A stretch of 64,000 bases of DNA from assembly GCA_017506865.1 (NCBI GenBank), contig JAFCMP010000223.1, positions 248,001 to 312,000 of the forward strand, written 5' to 3'. This stretch comes from Tribonema minus (Eukaryota > Sar > Xanthophyceae > Tribonematales > Tribonemataceae). This document shows, piece by piece, positions 17,538 through 30,770 of the stretch. The position numbers and the translations under genes are program-made. Position 1 is the stretch's first letter. Every line of letters starts with the position of its first letter. Under the pieces are notes generated by a model. It worked only from the letters and a program-made list of their open reading frames with translations, was not told the DNA's origin and ran no database searches.

Positions 17538-19645
17538 ATGCACAACGGCAACGACGACGATGACGACGAAGAAGAGCTGCTGGCACCGCGCTCGCAGTCC
17601 GACGCAGGCGTGCTGTCCCCCCGCTCCATCTACAGTGCCACAGAGACGGAGGATGGCACGGAGAATGCCAGCAGCGGCGACAGCGATGACGGCGGCGGCG
17701 GCGGCGGCAACAGCGCGCGCGTGTGGGCGCAGCCGGGCGATAGTGCGCGCGATGAAGGTGATCCGATGGTTGACATGTTGTACGGCATGGTGAATGTGTG
17801 TGACTGTAGTTGATGCGTTGTGAGGCATTGTACATATGTGTGTAGCGGCCGCGTTCTTGGCATTTCATATGCATCTCGATGCATGGACTTTCAAGTGTGT
17901 CGCTCCAAAAGCGTCATGAAATCATGACGGCTTGACTCATGATCATCATTCGTTGGCGCGGTTGACTTTGTTGAACACACAGTAGGCAAGATCTGCCATA
18001 CAGATAGCATGATGATATTGGTGGCACGCTGCCCCTCTTTCTTGGCTGTTCACCACTAAAACACATTCAACTTCCTGATCATCTCCCAGGTGACGAGGAC
18101 CTGCACAAGCGCGAGGAAGAGCTCATGACAGAGTTGAAGCTGTCCACCATGCGTTGCGACCAGCTGAGGGCCACGCTGCAAGTGACCACACGCGTGTGTC
18201 AAGGGGACGCCAGAGCAGGTATGGTGTTGGGTCAAAATTGATTACGCTGCAAGTTAATGGGCATAGAATTCATCTCTTCTTGTGCTGTTGGTCTGCAGGA
18301 CTTAGGAAGATCGTTATACTGACACCTATATGCAACAAATGCAGCCATCATAAAGCAACAACAACTTCATCAGAATCTATTACTAAAATGCATGTGTTTA
18401 TGAAGACTTGGTGCTCTGCTAGCAGTACAGCTCTACGCAAGGCCTGCATGAACTGAAGGTACCCTTGCGATAAGCTCAAGTGCCTGCAGTTGGCGCTGTA
18501 ATGCATGGACATCTTGCCGGCGACAATGCACGCCATGCCTGGCAGTACTACCGCTTAAATATGCTGTTGCATACTGCTAAGTGTAATAATGTCAGGTTGG
18601 GGTGTGGGTAAGGCTCCGCCTTACAGCTATGGTTAATGAAAGCGCCTGCTGCGCCGTGCCCCTCGCCCCCCAACACAGCCGTGCCTAACCCAGCCGTTGC
18701 CGTGCCGCCCGACGTTGCCGAGGAGGGCTCAGAAGAAGAGGACTACCTGGACGACGAGGACTTCACATCTGAAGACGCCGATGATGAAGTAAATGGTGAA
18801 CTTGACGCCAAGCTCAGCGCCAGGAGCGCCGACACGCGCGCCGCCGCCGGTCGCCCCAGCTGGGGTGTTGACGGCAGTGCTCACCGCGTCAGCGCCAGCA
18901 GCAGCAGCCATAGCCGCGGCGGCGGCAGCGGCCGTGCTAGGGTGGGGGCGCCGCCGTCGCCGCCGCCGCCGCGCTACTGCCAGGAGAGCGCGCTGCTGAG
19001 CGAGGCCAAGGGGCTGAGCACTGACAATGACGAGTCGTATGACGAGTCAGAGTCATATGGCGAGTTGCGCAGGGCGTCGCAGCACTGCAACGCGGAGAGC
19101 AAGCATGTTGCGCCTGCCAAGCCGCCCCTGCACCAGCCGCAGAGCAGCAGCAGCAGCAGCAGCGCTCAGTACTATGCGGGGGCAAAGGGCAGTGCTCGGC
19201 AAGAGCGGGGCAGGTAGAGTCCCCCCCATCCTCTGCGGGGGGCGGGTGGGGTCCGCTGCAACCGACGGGGGTCTCCCCCTCACATCCCAATTTCGATGCA
19301 TTTTCACAAGCCGCGTCTGGCACAATGTTTTCCACGGACTCTACCGCCAGCAGCAAGGGGGGGCCCTCTCACACGGGCAGGCTGGGGGATAGGATCCGGG
19401 TGCTGCGCGAGCGGTGCCTGGAGGGGTTGGGGCCAGTTGTTTTTGAGCGCGCGTACCGTTACCTGAAGGACATGGAGGAGCCTGACATTGAGGGGGAGGA
19501 GAGTTACGGGGAGAGTAGCCTGGGGGAGGGGAGGGGGGTGGCGGGGCTGAGGGAGATTCTGGGCCCCAGCAAGCTGCACTATTACACGCTGCTGGACCAG
19601 CTTATCTTCATTGAGAACTCGTATCAGCCGTCGGAGCTGCACTGA
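17538..19645 (+). CDS. Acidic protein with possible NIMA-kinase-type C-terminal region
   Basis: Four exons join in frame: 17538-17757, 18090-18218, 18679-19213 and about 19351-19645 (introns in phases 1, 1 and 2; last acceptor at 19350 or 19353). The product is about 393 residues. It opens with an Asp/Glu run, followed by a short charged coil (HKREEELMTELKLSTMRCDQ), Ser/Gly/Pro-rich acidic linkers, and a conserved-looking tail with LRERCLEGLGPVVFERAYRY and LLDQLIFIENSY. Similar tails are known to me from NIMA-related (NEK) kinases, but no kinase domain is visible here. Either the kinase exons are not found, or this is a stand-alone protein with that domain. An in-frame TGA precedes the chosen ATG. 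The gene model is moderately supported by splice phases; the family call is weak. Confidence 0.45.
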
Positions 19646-20726
19646 GGAGGCTTCAACGACAGTGTCGGGCATACTTCAAATTTGACTCTTTGTCCTGCAG
19701 CAGCCTTTCTGTGCCCGGGCCGTGAGCCCGGGGCCGTGAGCGTGCGCATGACTTGCGTCGTCATGTACACACAAGCGTTGCCATGCGCACTCCTCAGGGT
19801 GGGCCTACACAACTCAAAGTAGGCCCTAGTAGGGCTGGGCTAGGCCAGCTGCAACGTGTTCAACAGGAAGCAGCCGTCAGGCAAGAGGGGAGATGCAACA
19901 GCCATTGGTGCGCTGATCGGTCTACGGTTTGAGCTGGGGTGCCTATAGCCCTAGCTGTGCCCTCTGCAGCGTGCAGCCTCACCTGCAGGACAATGCAGAG
20001 CATCAGTGGCTTCACAATTCCATTAGTACACCTGAAATTTGAAGGTGCCGGCGCAATACAGTGCATCCCCGAGCCCATGTACGCAATTGTCGCCTCTTGT
20101 GTATCAGCCATGTTGCAACTGTAGCGGTGTTTCAAGCAGGGACAATGTGTCGAGTATTTCCTGAATTTGCGGACAGTCCAGATTGTCCCGGTGTATGACC
20201 CTGGCCATTGATGATGGTGGATGGTATGTGACGTGCCACAACCGTATTCGGCAGTGGCCCAAGTGTGCTGAATCAAGAAGTCAAGATAGCTGTTGGCATC
20301 CACAGAGTTGTATCTAGTGCAACGATGGCAGACCAACAACACTGGCCATGAAGCGCATGTTGCCGTTGCAATCACCAGTCTGAGAGCAGATAGAGCAGAG
20401 GCAAATGCAACATGTGAGCAACGACACTCAGTTGGCACATGCCATTGGCTTATGACAACTGCAGACGGCAATAAGTATGTTGCACAAGTGTGAGCATTTT
20501 GAACCAGTGACCCCGACTTCAACCAGTGACCCTAGCATGTGTATGTGAACATAGTACAGTGTGAGCCACTTGAACCAGTGACTCTGGTGTGTGTGTAAAC
20601 ACGGTCTAGTACAACAGCGCGCTTCTGTCAAGCACCTTGCGGCACTTATCCTTGTGCCTTAGATGATTCGACATCAGGCACAGGTGGTCCTATAAGGCCT
20701 TACTTTCCCCCCTTGTCTTCCGCAAC
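19646..20726. other. Intergenic stretch upstream of PPR-SMR gene 2
   Basis: No gene recognised. It holds short direct repeats of ttgaaccagtgac (about 20510-20585) and a block (about 20620-20700, phrase gcgcttctgtcaagcacc) that recurs at 27536-27620. The stretch 20340-20480 is related to 26780-26910, so the flanks of PPR-SMR gene 2 share a dispersed repeat. Confidence 0.5.
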
Positions 20727-20787
20727 AACTTCATGTTTGAAGTGCCACAACTTCATGTTTGAAGTGCTACAACTTCATGTTTGAAGT
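20727..20787. promoter_or_regulatory. Three 22-bp repeats of aacttcatgtttgaagt upstream of PPR-SMR gene 2
   Basis: The 17-mer aacttcatgtttgaagt occurs at 20727, 20749 and 20771, ending 60 bp before the ATG at 20847. It is internally dyad-symmetric (acttca/ttgaagt). The identical 17-mer lies 75 bp before the ATG of gene 1. It could be a transcription-factor site array; this is inference. Confidence 0.4.
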
Positions 20788-20846
20788 GCCGCCGAAAGAT
20801 AGATGGCAACTGAAGAAGGCGATTGGAAGGCAGCTCAAGAGCACGT

Positions 20847-23800
20847 ATGCTTCGCGCCAAGCTTTTGGGCCCTGGCCGCCACCTAGCCAGATGTCTCGGC
20901 AGTGGCGTACGAGCGCAAGTTGCCGTTCCTCCAACGCAGACAGCATGGGCCTTTGTGAAGCACACCTTCAGCGGAGATGCTCGTGATCCGGGGCGTGCAG
21001 CACGAGAGCCGTTGTACTCGTACCGCCACCACCTAATTGTCCTGCACGGCATCGTCAGCAACTTTACAACGAGGCAGCAGCACACTTCACGTGGAGGCAA
21101 GCCACCAAGCTCATCGGCCTCTAGAATACAAGCTCTAGGCAAACAAAAAAAATGGATAGAAGCTCTCAAAGTCTTCAAGAGCATTGAGGAGCCCACCGCT
21201 CTGGAAGTGAGGGCGCTTCTCGGGGCCATGGCGGTTAATGAGCAGCCCCATCACGCGATAGAGGCACTGAACCGCTTGCGGGCCTTGAATTCAGTGACCG
21301 CTGGCGATTACGAACAAGCCATTATGGCGCACGCAACTATGTCTATAAACGCCTTGAGGTTGCTGCATAGAATGGAGCAGGACGGGTTTCGCTGGACACA
21401 GGTCGCATGCTGTGCTGTACTGGTTGCATGCAGCAAGGTAGGGCGGCTCAATGACGCAGTACAGCTGATTGCTGACATGAGGAATCGCGGCGTCAGCGTC
21501 AATGGGCGTACCTATATCATACTCATTCAACAGTGTGTCCGCAACAGTGCATCGACTCACGCTGGCGATAGCAGAGGCGGCAGCAAGCGGGCGCTGGAGC
21601 TGCTGCAGCTCATGAAGGATGCAGGTCCTGTGCCGAACATTTGGCATTTCACCGCTGCAATCATGGTGTGTGTGGCGGAGCGCAATGGGGCCAGCGCCGT
21701 CACCATCTTTCGGATGATGAAGCATAAGGTGATTATAATGAAACCAGATCGTTGTGTGCATGCAGCAGCACTGCAGGCCTCCCGAAGAATGATGGGCATT
21801 CAATTTACTGCTGGTGCGTTTGTCCTGCCGCCCAGGGTCTTCAGGTGGACGCAAGTGCTGCAAAACTGAGGCACATGCATTATGTTTGATCGCATTCTCA
21901 ACCTGGAGGTGATTGTTCTTTTATGTTCACACAATGTTGTAGATGGAATCTCATGTCACATTGTTGAAAAGCTGGATGTGAGGATGTCTACAAGCCCTGC
22001 AGAGGCTGCAAGACACGGCAGTGGCACGCAGACTTATTCATGCGGTTGTAACTGATGCCTAGTGTCAGAAATCGCTTGCAGGGATGTTTGTATTATATGA
22101 GCATGATTTGCGTTTACCACACTTGACCTCTGAAGCCACCTGACCTGTGGTTTTACTACTTCAAGTTGCTCACATCGCCATGCTGTATTCCTGTCAATCA
22201 GCACCATCTATCTGCAGTAAGCCATGTGTGCTCTGATTGGCGCACATTTTCTGCTGCAGGGCATCAAACCGAATGCGCAGAGCTGGAATGTGCTGTTGAA
22301 TGCCATTGGCAGAGCGGGTCAGGTGACCGAAATGATGGCATGGTACGGGGAGATGTGTCAAACAGGAGAACAGCCAACTGTTTACACCATGACCACTCTG
22401 CTGGCTAATGCTGGGAAAGCGGGGGCGGTGAGCATTGCTGAGGGCATCTGGAGAGAGATGCGTGAGCGCCAGCTGGACCCTGGTGTTTACGGCTACTCTG
22501 CTTTCATCAAATGCTATGCAATGGCAAAGCAGCCGGACAAGGCGGAGGAAGTGCTTGCGGAGATGGTCCAGTCTGCCACCATCAAGCCGAATGTCATCAC
22601 GTTTAACAGGTGCGTAAGATGGAATAATGGTACTGCTGCTTTTGTGCTACCAAGTGCGTGTTATGGTGCATATATGCAGATCAGCCATTTCATGGAGAGT
22701 GCAATACAGCCTACTTGAAGTTTGTGGTGTGATGCGATGTGACAGAGAAATATCAAGCGTACCACCCACTGCATTGCAGGAGATGACATATGGTGGGGTG
22801 ATAGCCTGAATAACACAACAGTGCTCATTAGCATCTGCAGCAGCTATACTTGCCAAAGTACTGTAGTGCTCAATTCCATCACGTCCGACGTGAGTCAATT
22901 TATTGTACCGGTATTTGATTGTTCTGGTGCATGACATGCAAAGCATCAATGATCAACAACCCAGCAAACTGTTCATGCAGCTGCATCCGTCACGGTGCTG
23001 CCAATGCTCTGCTATGGGCCTCAGGCTGCTCTGTCATTAAGCTATGGCCAAGCATGCAGTGCATGCCATTGCAGCTTACTGAAGCACCATGGCTCTGCAG
23101 CTGCAATCATGTTGTGACACTGCACTGTTCAGTAGCCCAAGAAAGGTAGGCATCTAAAATGCGTGCACACAAGTCAGTGCAAGGCTCATCACATCAGCTG
23201 CATGGGCCTTCATGATTGAGTCCACCTGCATCTTATACTACTTCTATGGTAATACATACTTCTATATAGGGTAGCACAAAAGCGTATTTTGAAGCTTATT
23301 CTGAGTTCATGTGCCGCGTTTGTAGAGGACTGTATGCTCGGAATCGAGCAGACTTGCCACTTGCCTCACAACTACGCCCTTCGCACTGCCATGTTGTCGT
23401 TGTGAAATTTGCTCAAGATGTATTCCTGGTTGCCGAATACACTCCAAATGCGGAGTATTTGTGTGGCCAAATACGTTTTCGTGCAACCCTAAAGACTACA
23501 TATACAAAGATGCCCAACATGTTATTGTATACCTGCCAGTGGGGCATGCGCAGCATTCATGCGTTGCCATGAGTTGATTTGTCATGATGAATACAACGCC
23601 ATGGGAGGATCGATGGTGTACACCTTTTCAAAGGCCCATGATTGTCCGGCTCCGCTTTTAAGACAAGTAGTTGCCATTTTGAATGCTGCACAAATATAGT
23701 ATCATGCTATGTTCATGTTGTATCATCTTGCATTGCACATACTATTAGTTCTGTGAACGCGTGCAACTCTAGTACTACGGAAGTGCACATACTATGTTGA

Positions 23801-26091
23801 TGCATACATGTACCCGCCGATCTAGTCTTAATAAGCTGATTGTTAACAATTGGCATTCTGTAGGGCGCAAGTGCAGGCACATACCATGCAGCCGCCAATG
23901 ACTGCTTTCCGGCTGCAGTAGTCAGCTCTAAGACTTGCAGTGAACGCCTTTTGCTCAATATGTTGCCTACCGCTTTGATTGCTCTTATATCAAATGATCA
24001 GCATCATGCAGGCATACATCGTGGTAGAGCGCCTGGACGCAGCAGAGCATGTCATCAGCAGGATGCGTGCTGCAGGGGTACCGCCAGACCAGGATACATG
24101 GAAAAGCATCATACATGCTGCAGACACACTTCGTGATACCAAGAGGGCAGACCAGTTGTACAACGATGCGCTGCTGTTGGGAGCCATCAAGCCATACACG
24201 TCATGCCGCAGCAGCGACATCAAGGATGCCTCAGGCAACAATCTGCCTAAAGGGACTGTGGTGAGTTTATTCAATTGGGAATGCATGCATGAAACCTCAT
24301 GCCAGTGGTTGTTTCTAGAAGAAATTTCTTTTACCAAATTGTATCCTTGAAAGTTTAATGAAAACGAATCAAAAGATCGTAGAGCTCTAGATGACAAGGG
24401 ATGGTTAGCCGCAAGTGCCTTCCACCAATAAACGTGGTCGCCGCTGCTGCAGCAATTGGCCACGAGTCAAACAGTACCACCGTATCAACTAGTCAAGAAG
24501 ACTTCTGTGTGCAAGCTTTTAGTGTTCGAGGCATGGGTTCAGTATTGGAAAGGTCTCACGTGTTCGGTAGGCCAGCTCCAGCCGGCAGCCTATTAGTAAC
24601 ACAGAGGTTCAGCAGCTAGTGACAGCGCTCTTGAATGCGCGTAGTGTAGAAGGTGACACGGGTTTTTGAACCAATCCATGCGGCGACATGGAGGCTCCAG
24701 GTTGTTTAGCACGAGCTATCCGTAGCGTTCTCCTTTCCTCACCTACGAGCAGTAACGTAGCAGGCAGAGCGCGGGTCAGGAGTCTTGTCTGACCACCTAG
24801 CTTCGCCGCGCTAGAGGGTAAGCCTCCTTTCTCTAGCTCCAGCTGCCCAGTTTCCTCTCCGTCCCGGGTCGTCCGTCGTCATGTTAACAAAGAACCTACG
24901 TCATACGTAATAGCTGCCTTAATGTGACCACTCCTGGACCAGTTAACGTGCAGGAGTATACCATAGAATATTCCTATTGCCATTGGTTCAGGACATGTTC
25001 ACGTTGAGCTGGACTGCTGGACATTGTATGAACTCCCCGGTCTTAAGCCGTAAACTTTGCCTGACAGTGTAATTAATCATGCATGCACTGCAGCTGCCTG
25101 CATCAGCACCTTGCATTGGACACGCTTGCGCCCCCAAGGTTGTTGAGGGAAATTATGCTGAAGCCAGAGTCTGCAACTATATCTGAAAAATGTGATCTGA
25201 ACAATGTGGTCAGCAAGACAAACAATCGTCATTTAAGCTGTCAAGTCTTGAAGAGCCCTACACGGATCTCGATAGGACGTGGAGGACACAACATGCCCGT
25301 CCCATACATGTCCTGCCAGTGACTTCAGTGTTTTTGGATGATTATTACTACTGTAGTTCTGATTGCGGTAGGCCTTGACATGCCCGGTGTAAATGATGGC
25401 ACTGTTTGACTCGTGGCCAATGACTGCAGCAGCGGCGATCACGGTTATTGGTGAAAGGCACTTGCGGCTGACCATCCTTTGTCACCTAGAGCTCTACGAT
25501 CTTTTGATTCGTTTCCATAATACCTTTCCTCGATTCAGTTTGTGGATCCATAAATTGAAGTCTACCTGGTAGTGCAATACACATGGAATCTGATTCAGAT
25601 TACATTTTAACCATATTCCCTCTCCTTCGGAGTCCTTTGATTCAGATCTGCTCAGACTCTGCACAATGTCATCTGTTGAGTATCACCAGTACACTAAGTA
25701 ATACTGTTACTAATTCTGCACCAGGGGCATGATGACGCATTCACATGACGCTCTTGCACCAACCTTGTTGTATTTTATGTTATCGCTTGAAGTTCCTAGC
25801 ATTTTAACAGCTGTGCAGCTGAGCTTTTCTTTGCTTTTTTTTTTTGTGTTGTAGATTGATCTGCACTGGCTGAACCCAGGCACAGGTCGAGCTGCCATTC
25901 GGCATGAGCTCCGTGAGCGGCGGAAGGATGAGAGGTCCTGGAGACGCAAATCACCACTGTACATTATCACAGGCCAAGGTGGTGGCCAGTTGGCAGCTGC
26001 TGTCTTGGATACCCTCAAGTCTCAGCGCATCCGATATTTCTTGTTACGGCCTGGTGTGGTTGTTGCCGATACCCAAGAACGTCATCAGTAG
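20847..26091 (+). CDS. PPR-SMR protein, paralogue 2
   Basis: Proposed exons are 20847-21728, 22260-22609, 24002-24260 and 25855-26091, with the same intron phases (0, 2, 0) as paralogue 1, giving about 575 residues. The N-terminus (MLRAKLLGPGRHLARCLGSG) is almost that of paralogue 1, so the two form a close pair. About ten PPR motifs are visible, including the conserved AGDSRGGSKRA insertion. Exon 4, which lacks its own ATG, encodes the SMR domain: IDLHWL at the start and ITGQGGGQL in the core, ending at TAG 26089-26091. The His of DLH and the TGxG turn, the usual SMR signatures, are kept. Intron 3 contains a foldback element. All exons are open, so the gene looks functional. Organelle RNA binding is inferred from family. 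Confidence 0.82.
24362..25525. mobile_element. Foldback-like element in intron 3 of PPR-SMR gene 2
   Basis: The left part (about 24362-24500) and right part (about 25390-25525) are inverted copies of the dispersed ~200-bp repeat. Outer ends read gaatcaaaagatcgtagagc on the left and the complementary gctctacgatcttttgattc on the right. The 0.9 kb between has no coding frame I recognise. The arrangement fits a non-autonomous DNA transposon with long inverted termini, or two independent insertions. Confidence 0.5.
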
Positions 26092-27020
26092 GTAGTAGCG
26101 TCGGGTATGGCGATCGACAGTCACGGTGGTGGACCACATTGCACTCAAGTTTGTGACCGTATTGCGTAGCGATTGTGCACATCAGTAGGTCCTGGAGCAG
26201 TCTGAAGAGCAACAGCTCAACAACGTTCTCATTGGAACTACTGCCAGATGTTGAGCATTGCCTGCTTCTACCTTGATTCAGAAGTTGCTCGCAAAATTTT
26301 TAAACTGAATTGTGCTTCCAGCAAGTGACCAATGAGGACATGTGTGCTTTGCTCTGTTCACGGCCAACGATTGCCCTGTTGGCTAAAACACATGTGCAGT
26401 CATTGAGGGCATGTTGCAGCCCTAATCGGCTGTGTGTGCACGTCCAGGCCAGCCTGAGAGCAAGTTAGCTTTTGTTGAATGGCAATTGTTTTTTGAAACT
26501 TGAGTGGCCATCCAATGTGTCGGACAAAAATGCTGCAGCTCCATGATCATGATTGTCAACTGACCACAACTTTTACGGTTACGTCCTTCACGTGATCACC
26601 TTCGTAACTGGTGTGCGTCCAGGTGTACCCATGCCTGTACAACATGTCATACAGGCGCCGATACGCCGGGACGCACACTCAGTCTGGCTCTCAGCGTCAT
26701 GCCACCAGCGACTCAGTCGGACCAGCTTGGCAGCATCAAACACAAGTGGTCAGTATAGCTATTGGGCTCAGCGTGATCAGCATGACTTCATTGAAATGCG
26801 CGCAGTAGACACAGCGGAGCAAAATGAAACAATGTGAGCAATGCGTCATGACACTGCTGTGTGGCACATGCCAATGGCTATGTCGGCAGCAGACGGCAAC
26901 AACTGATGTCACTGACTCATCCCATTGGCAAGCATCACGGTGCGTACGTCACTGACTCACCCCAAGCATGCGCATCTATAGATATAGCTATCTAGATATA
27001 TGTCTAGAAGTAGTACAATT
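26092..27020. other. Intergenic stretch after PPR-SMR gene 2
   Basis: No gene recognised. The part around 26780-26910 resembles 20340-20480 upstream of the same gene. Confidence 0.45.
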
Positions 27021-27512
27021 GGCGAGAATTAATAAAAAGTACATATGGACTTGTATTTATAAAGGCCCAAGGGAGGCCGGGTTGCCTATGCAATCGAAAA
27101 GCTTGCGTCAACGCAGCAGCCTAGTCTGCGCTGTGCCCTAGGAGCTTGGATACCGGCGCCGCAACACAGCCCAGCATTCGCGCTCCACGTGTGTACCCCA
27201 TGACGCGCTCCGCCAACTCCCGCGCCAGCGATATGCTCAGCTCAATGAGGATCTGACGCTTAGCTAACCCGGCCTTGCGTAACACATCTGCCTTCCCCCC
27301 CCCTAATAAAAAGTACAATTGGCACATGGAGGAGGACGTAGGGTAGGATCCCGAGATGCCATTTGGCGGCGGCGGCGTTTGAGTGGTTGTCGTTGAGACC
27401 TTTTCAGAAGTCACACGACATGTAAATCCCGTACAGCAGCTCGAAGCTAGATCATCATCTGGGCTTTTTCGCGCCCTGAGCGAGAATTATTTGATTTTAA
27501 TAAAAAGCACAA
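27021..27512. repeat. Cluster of retroelement 3'-end fragments
   Basis: Three tails ending in aataaaaagtac or aataaaaagcac lie at about 27030, 27304 and 27500. The last copy (27318-27512) matches 55091-55265 downstream of a non-LTR retroelement coding end, including gatgccatttggcggcggcg and ctttttcgcgccctgagcga. A separate block, 27042-27130, recurs in inverted orientation at 45544-45635. These are probably truncated 3' ends of non-LTR elements that inserted next to each other. Confidence 0.6.
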
Positions 27513-27519
27513 TTGATTA

Positions 27520-30390
27520 ATCATGATACTGCAGTGCGCTTCTGTCAAGCACCCTGAGTGCGGCAGTCTGCACTCATCCTTGTGCCTTGGATGAGTTAAC
27601 ATAAAACACACTGGCAGGTGGCAGTGCCCACATCCTATTGTTGCTGCAGGTATACTATAGTACACTGTAGCCTTCTTTGACAGTGTTCCTTAAGTAATTA
27701 CGGCCATGGCGCTGCCAGGCGTGCACAGTCAGTGCAGCCTTCACAAGTTTGTGGGCGCTTCAGATCAGATGACCCGTGCGCTAGCGTGCAGGCAGCGGCG
27801 AGTAGCTGGCAAAAGCTGTGCCCTAAACTCGCCAAGCATGCTTTAGTAGATCCTCACCGATCTGAGGATGTCGCTGGCACAGGAGCCGGGCTGGCAGAGC
27901 GCGTCATGGGGCACGCGCGCAGAACGCACAAGTTCGGCTGTGTTACTCAAGCATTAAGAACGCATGGATACCCAGGCTCCCTTGGGCCAAAGTTGTTCAC
28001 ATGTGAAATGAATAATGATGATTTAAGCACACACAGGTGGACCTGTTGGGGTCTCATATGATACCACATGATGTCAGGTGCATGGCAGATCACGGACATG
28101 ATGGCTTTTGGATCAGTTATTCAAATGTAACATTGCCGAGCTGGGATCATGGGCCATCATACATGTGCCAGCTTTGCAAACACCGTGTGATGTTCCACTA
28201 TGCCCCAACCCAACACCACAAGATGCACCATATACACAGATGTCACAAAATCACTGATGTGCAACTGACACCAAACAATGAGACCACGTGATGTGCTTTG
28301 GCATCAGACATCATGCAATTTGCCATATTCTAGAGTAACGTGAAGTGCCAAGAGTAGGACACTTCATGCAAGCGTTACGTATTGAAGTCACATGATGTCC
28401 AGATGGTGACAGACAGCACGTTGAGTGGGCGAGAGCGGGACCGTATGATGTGCCTTTACAGGCCACATCATGCAGCTTAACACAGCATGACAACATCACA
28501 AGAGTGTATGAGATGCATGTGCGTTGACCATGCTATGCAACACGACACACCACACATAGGACTTGCGTGAACATGCATGTGCATTGTCATCAGCTATGTA
28601 CCACAGATGCTGCTGTCAACAGCCACTGCAGCAGTTCTCTGCACTGCCTGCTGATGCTCCCCTCCCCCCCTCCCCCCCCCCCCCCCCTGCACCTCCAGTT
28701 TTCCCTCCCGGTGCCATGATCGTGCGGCCGTCTTCAAGAAGTTCCCCAACGACCCTAACCCCAATGCACCGCGCGCCATGCGCCATGATCGTCCTTGCCC
28801 TACGCATGCATGCGGCTTGCTTCTCCCCTCGTGGCGTGCATGATCCAACCATATGCAACCTGGACAACAAAGGGAATCAGCAGAGTGGCAGACGCGCTAT
28901 TATAATGAGCAGACAGCAAAAACCAAACTGCAGTGCTGTAGCATGCGTATGCATGTGGCAAGGCAGAAGCACATACGAGGTCACTCCTAAATATATACCA
29001 GTGATGCCTCAGTTGAATCATGCGTCTACACAACTGACTTATTGCGGCGCAGCATCAGGTAAAAGCACACATGGTGCGTGTTCGCGTTGAGTGCGCGGCG
29101 TGGCAGTAAAACTGCTGTTGGCTTTGCCATGGTACCGGGTGCAGAGTTTGCAACGGCACCGATGGCCACACTGCTAATATCTGGTGAGGCTGCCAAAAAC
29201 ACAAAGCGGAAGCCCCCCCCCCCCCCCCCCCCCCTTTGCCCAGAATTGTACGTGTGTGCGAGGGCGCGTACACAAGCCTATGAATGTATACTTCGAAGTA
29301 CGTACATTAAGCATCGCACTTCATCATGCCTGTGCCTCATTGCCCCTCACCTTCGTGTGTGCTATCTGCACCCGTGTCAGCGATTAGTGATTCACATGTA
29401 CATAGCAGCTTCAGGGGCCCTGGCTCGCGCTGCTGTTGACCAAAGGCTGCTATTCTGCAAAAGCATTGCAGATACAATTGGGTGGGAAAAGGGGGGGGGG
29501 GGGGGGGGGGGGCAGATGGTGCCTCAAACACTCTATCACTTGATGCCTGTGATGCATTGCACTGAAACGCTGTACGTCTGATCCTGTGCAAGTGAGATGG
29601 CAGCACACGCACTTTTGATCCAAGACAACTTCTCAAAAGGCCAGCTTTGAAGAAAGCGCAAGGCCACCTGAACTGCAACTACAACATGAGCTGCGGCTGT
29701 CGCATGTTGTCCTCCAATTTTTGAACTGAAAGGCATTTCGCGCTGGCTGCCTCTGAAGCCTGTGCTTGAGTGATTCATGCAGTTACGTTACACTGCATGT
29801 GTCCCTCCACAAATAGGGTAACTATGCTTCTGCTGTTGGCCTCAGTGCTCAGTTGCAGTATGGCTTATGCTCAGTTGCAGTTTGACAAAAGCACGAGTAC
29901 ATGGCACAGAGCAGAGCTTTCAAATTCAGGGTTGAGCTGCAAACAACAGTAAAACTTTAGTATTCAATGGCATATTTATGATAGTGTACGCGTGTTCTTC
30001 AAGTGCACAGAACAATATGATGGTGACGTGTGCCACCTGCAGGCAGTGCCTGGCAAAATCAGCACGTGACGTCAGGGATGTGAATGACATACTGACACGA
30101 AATCATGTCAGAACCAACAGGTATGAGATTGCCCTTCAACCCCTGCATTGCGGTAGACTCTCGGAAAATGACACCAGACATCAAGTTGCGCCTTGAACTA
30201 CCTCAGCATTAGCAACAACAGCTGGTCAAAGTGTGCATCCTCGTACCAGAAACTGCATATATGCTATCAGCAGAGATGCTGTGACAGCGTGCGACTAATA
30301 ACCACATTCATACCGCGTTCCACATGCAAGTTGGGAAACATTTGAATCGGCTTGGTGTTGACGTCAAACGCAACTGATGGCCACAGCTGT
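27520..30390. other. Unassigned 2.9-kb stretch with poly-C tracts
   Basis: No gene recognised. 28030-28520 is dense in catgatgt/acatcatg words. Two plus-strand C-runs (28672-28687 and 29213-29234) are each followed within about 10 bases by an acceptor-like cag, so short exons may start at 28699 and 29244, but the frames after them are not recognisable. A 22-base G-run lies at 29491-29512. Confidence 0.4.
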
Positions 30391-30397
30391 ACAGTGA

Positions 30398-30429
30398 GTT
30401 GCAATATTGACATCGCGCAAATCACCGTG
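30398..30429. repeat. 32-bp direct repeat flanking the copia element, 3' side
   Basis: Identical to 35274-35305, which lies directly upstream of the gag start codon. It is located about 340 bp past the end of the pol frame. It is too short for a conventional LTR and much longer than a copia target duplication; it could be a residual LTR edge or a duplicated leader. Confidence 0.8.
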
Positions 30430-30770
30430 CAGAGGAACCTGAGCTTGAGCCATCACAGCAACAAGTCACACACACGTGCTAGTGTGTAGGAAAGGAAGTG
30501 ATATTACAAAGCACAGCAAGCCTGGGCATTCCAGCTCAGGATTGCTGAGTCATCCATGCAAAAGATCTCGAACTGATCTCGAACAGATCTCGAACAAACT
30601 GCAACGTCAAGTGCACAACTTCAAGTGCAACCTGACTGCTACAAAACAGTGCTCATTTCAACACCCTCCCCCAGTCAAGACTCCCATGAGCTTGACTGTC
30701 AAAACTGAAATGACAACTGTGACAGAGCCTGGTGCCTTACTCTGCGCTGCCACTAAACAACAACTGCAAT

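Noticed and set aside
24362-24605. The ~200-bp dispersed repeat as a tRNA gene or tRNA-derived SINE
   Set aside because: A gttcgaggc word resembles a B box, but no cloverleaf or paired A box could be fitted with confidence.
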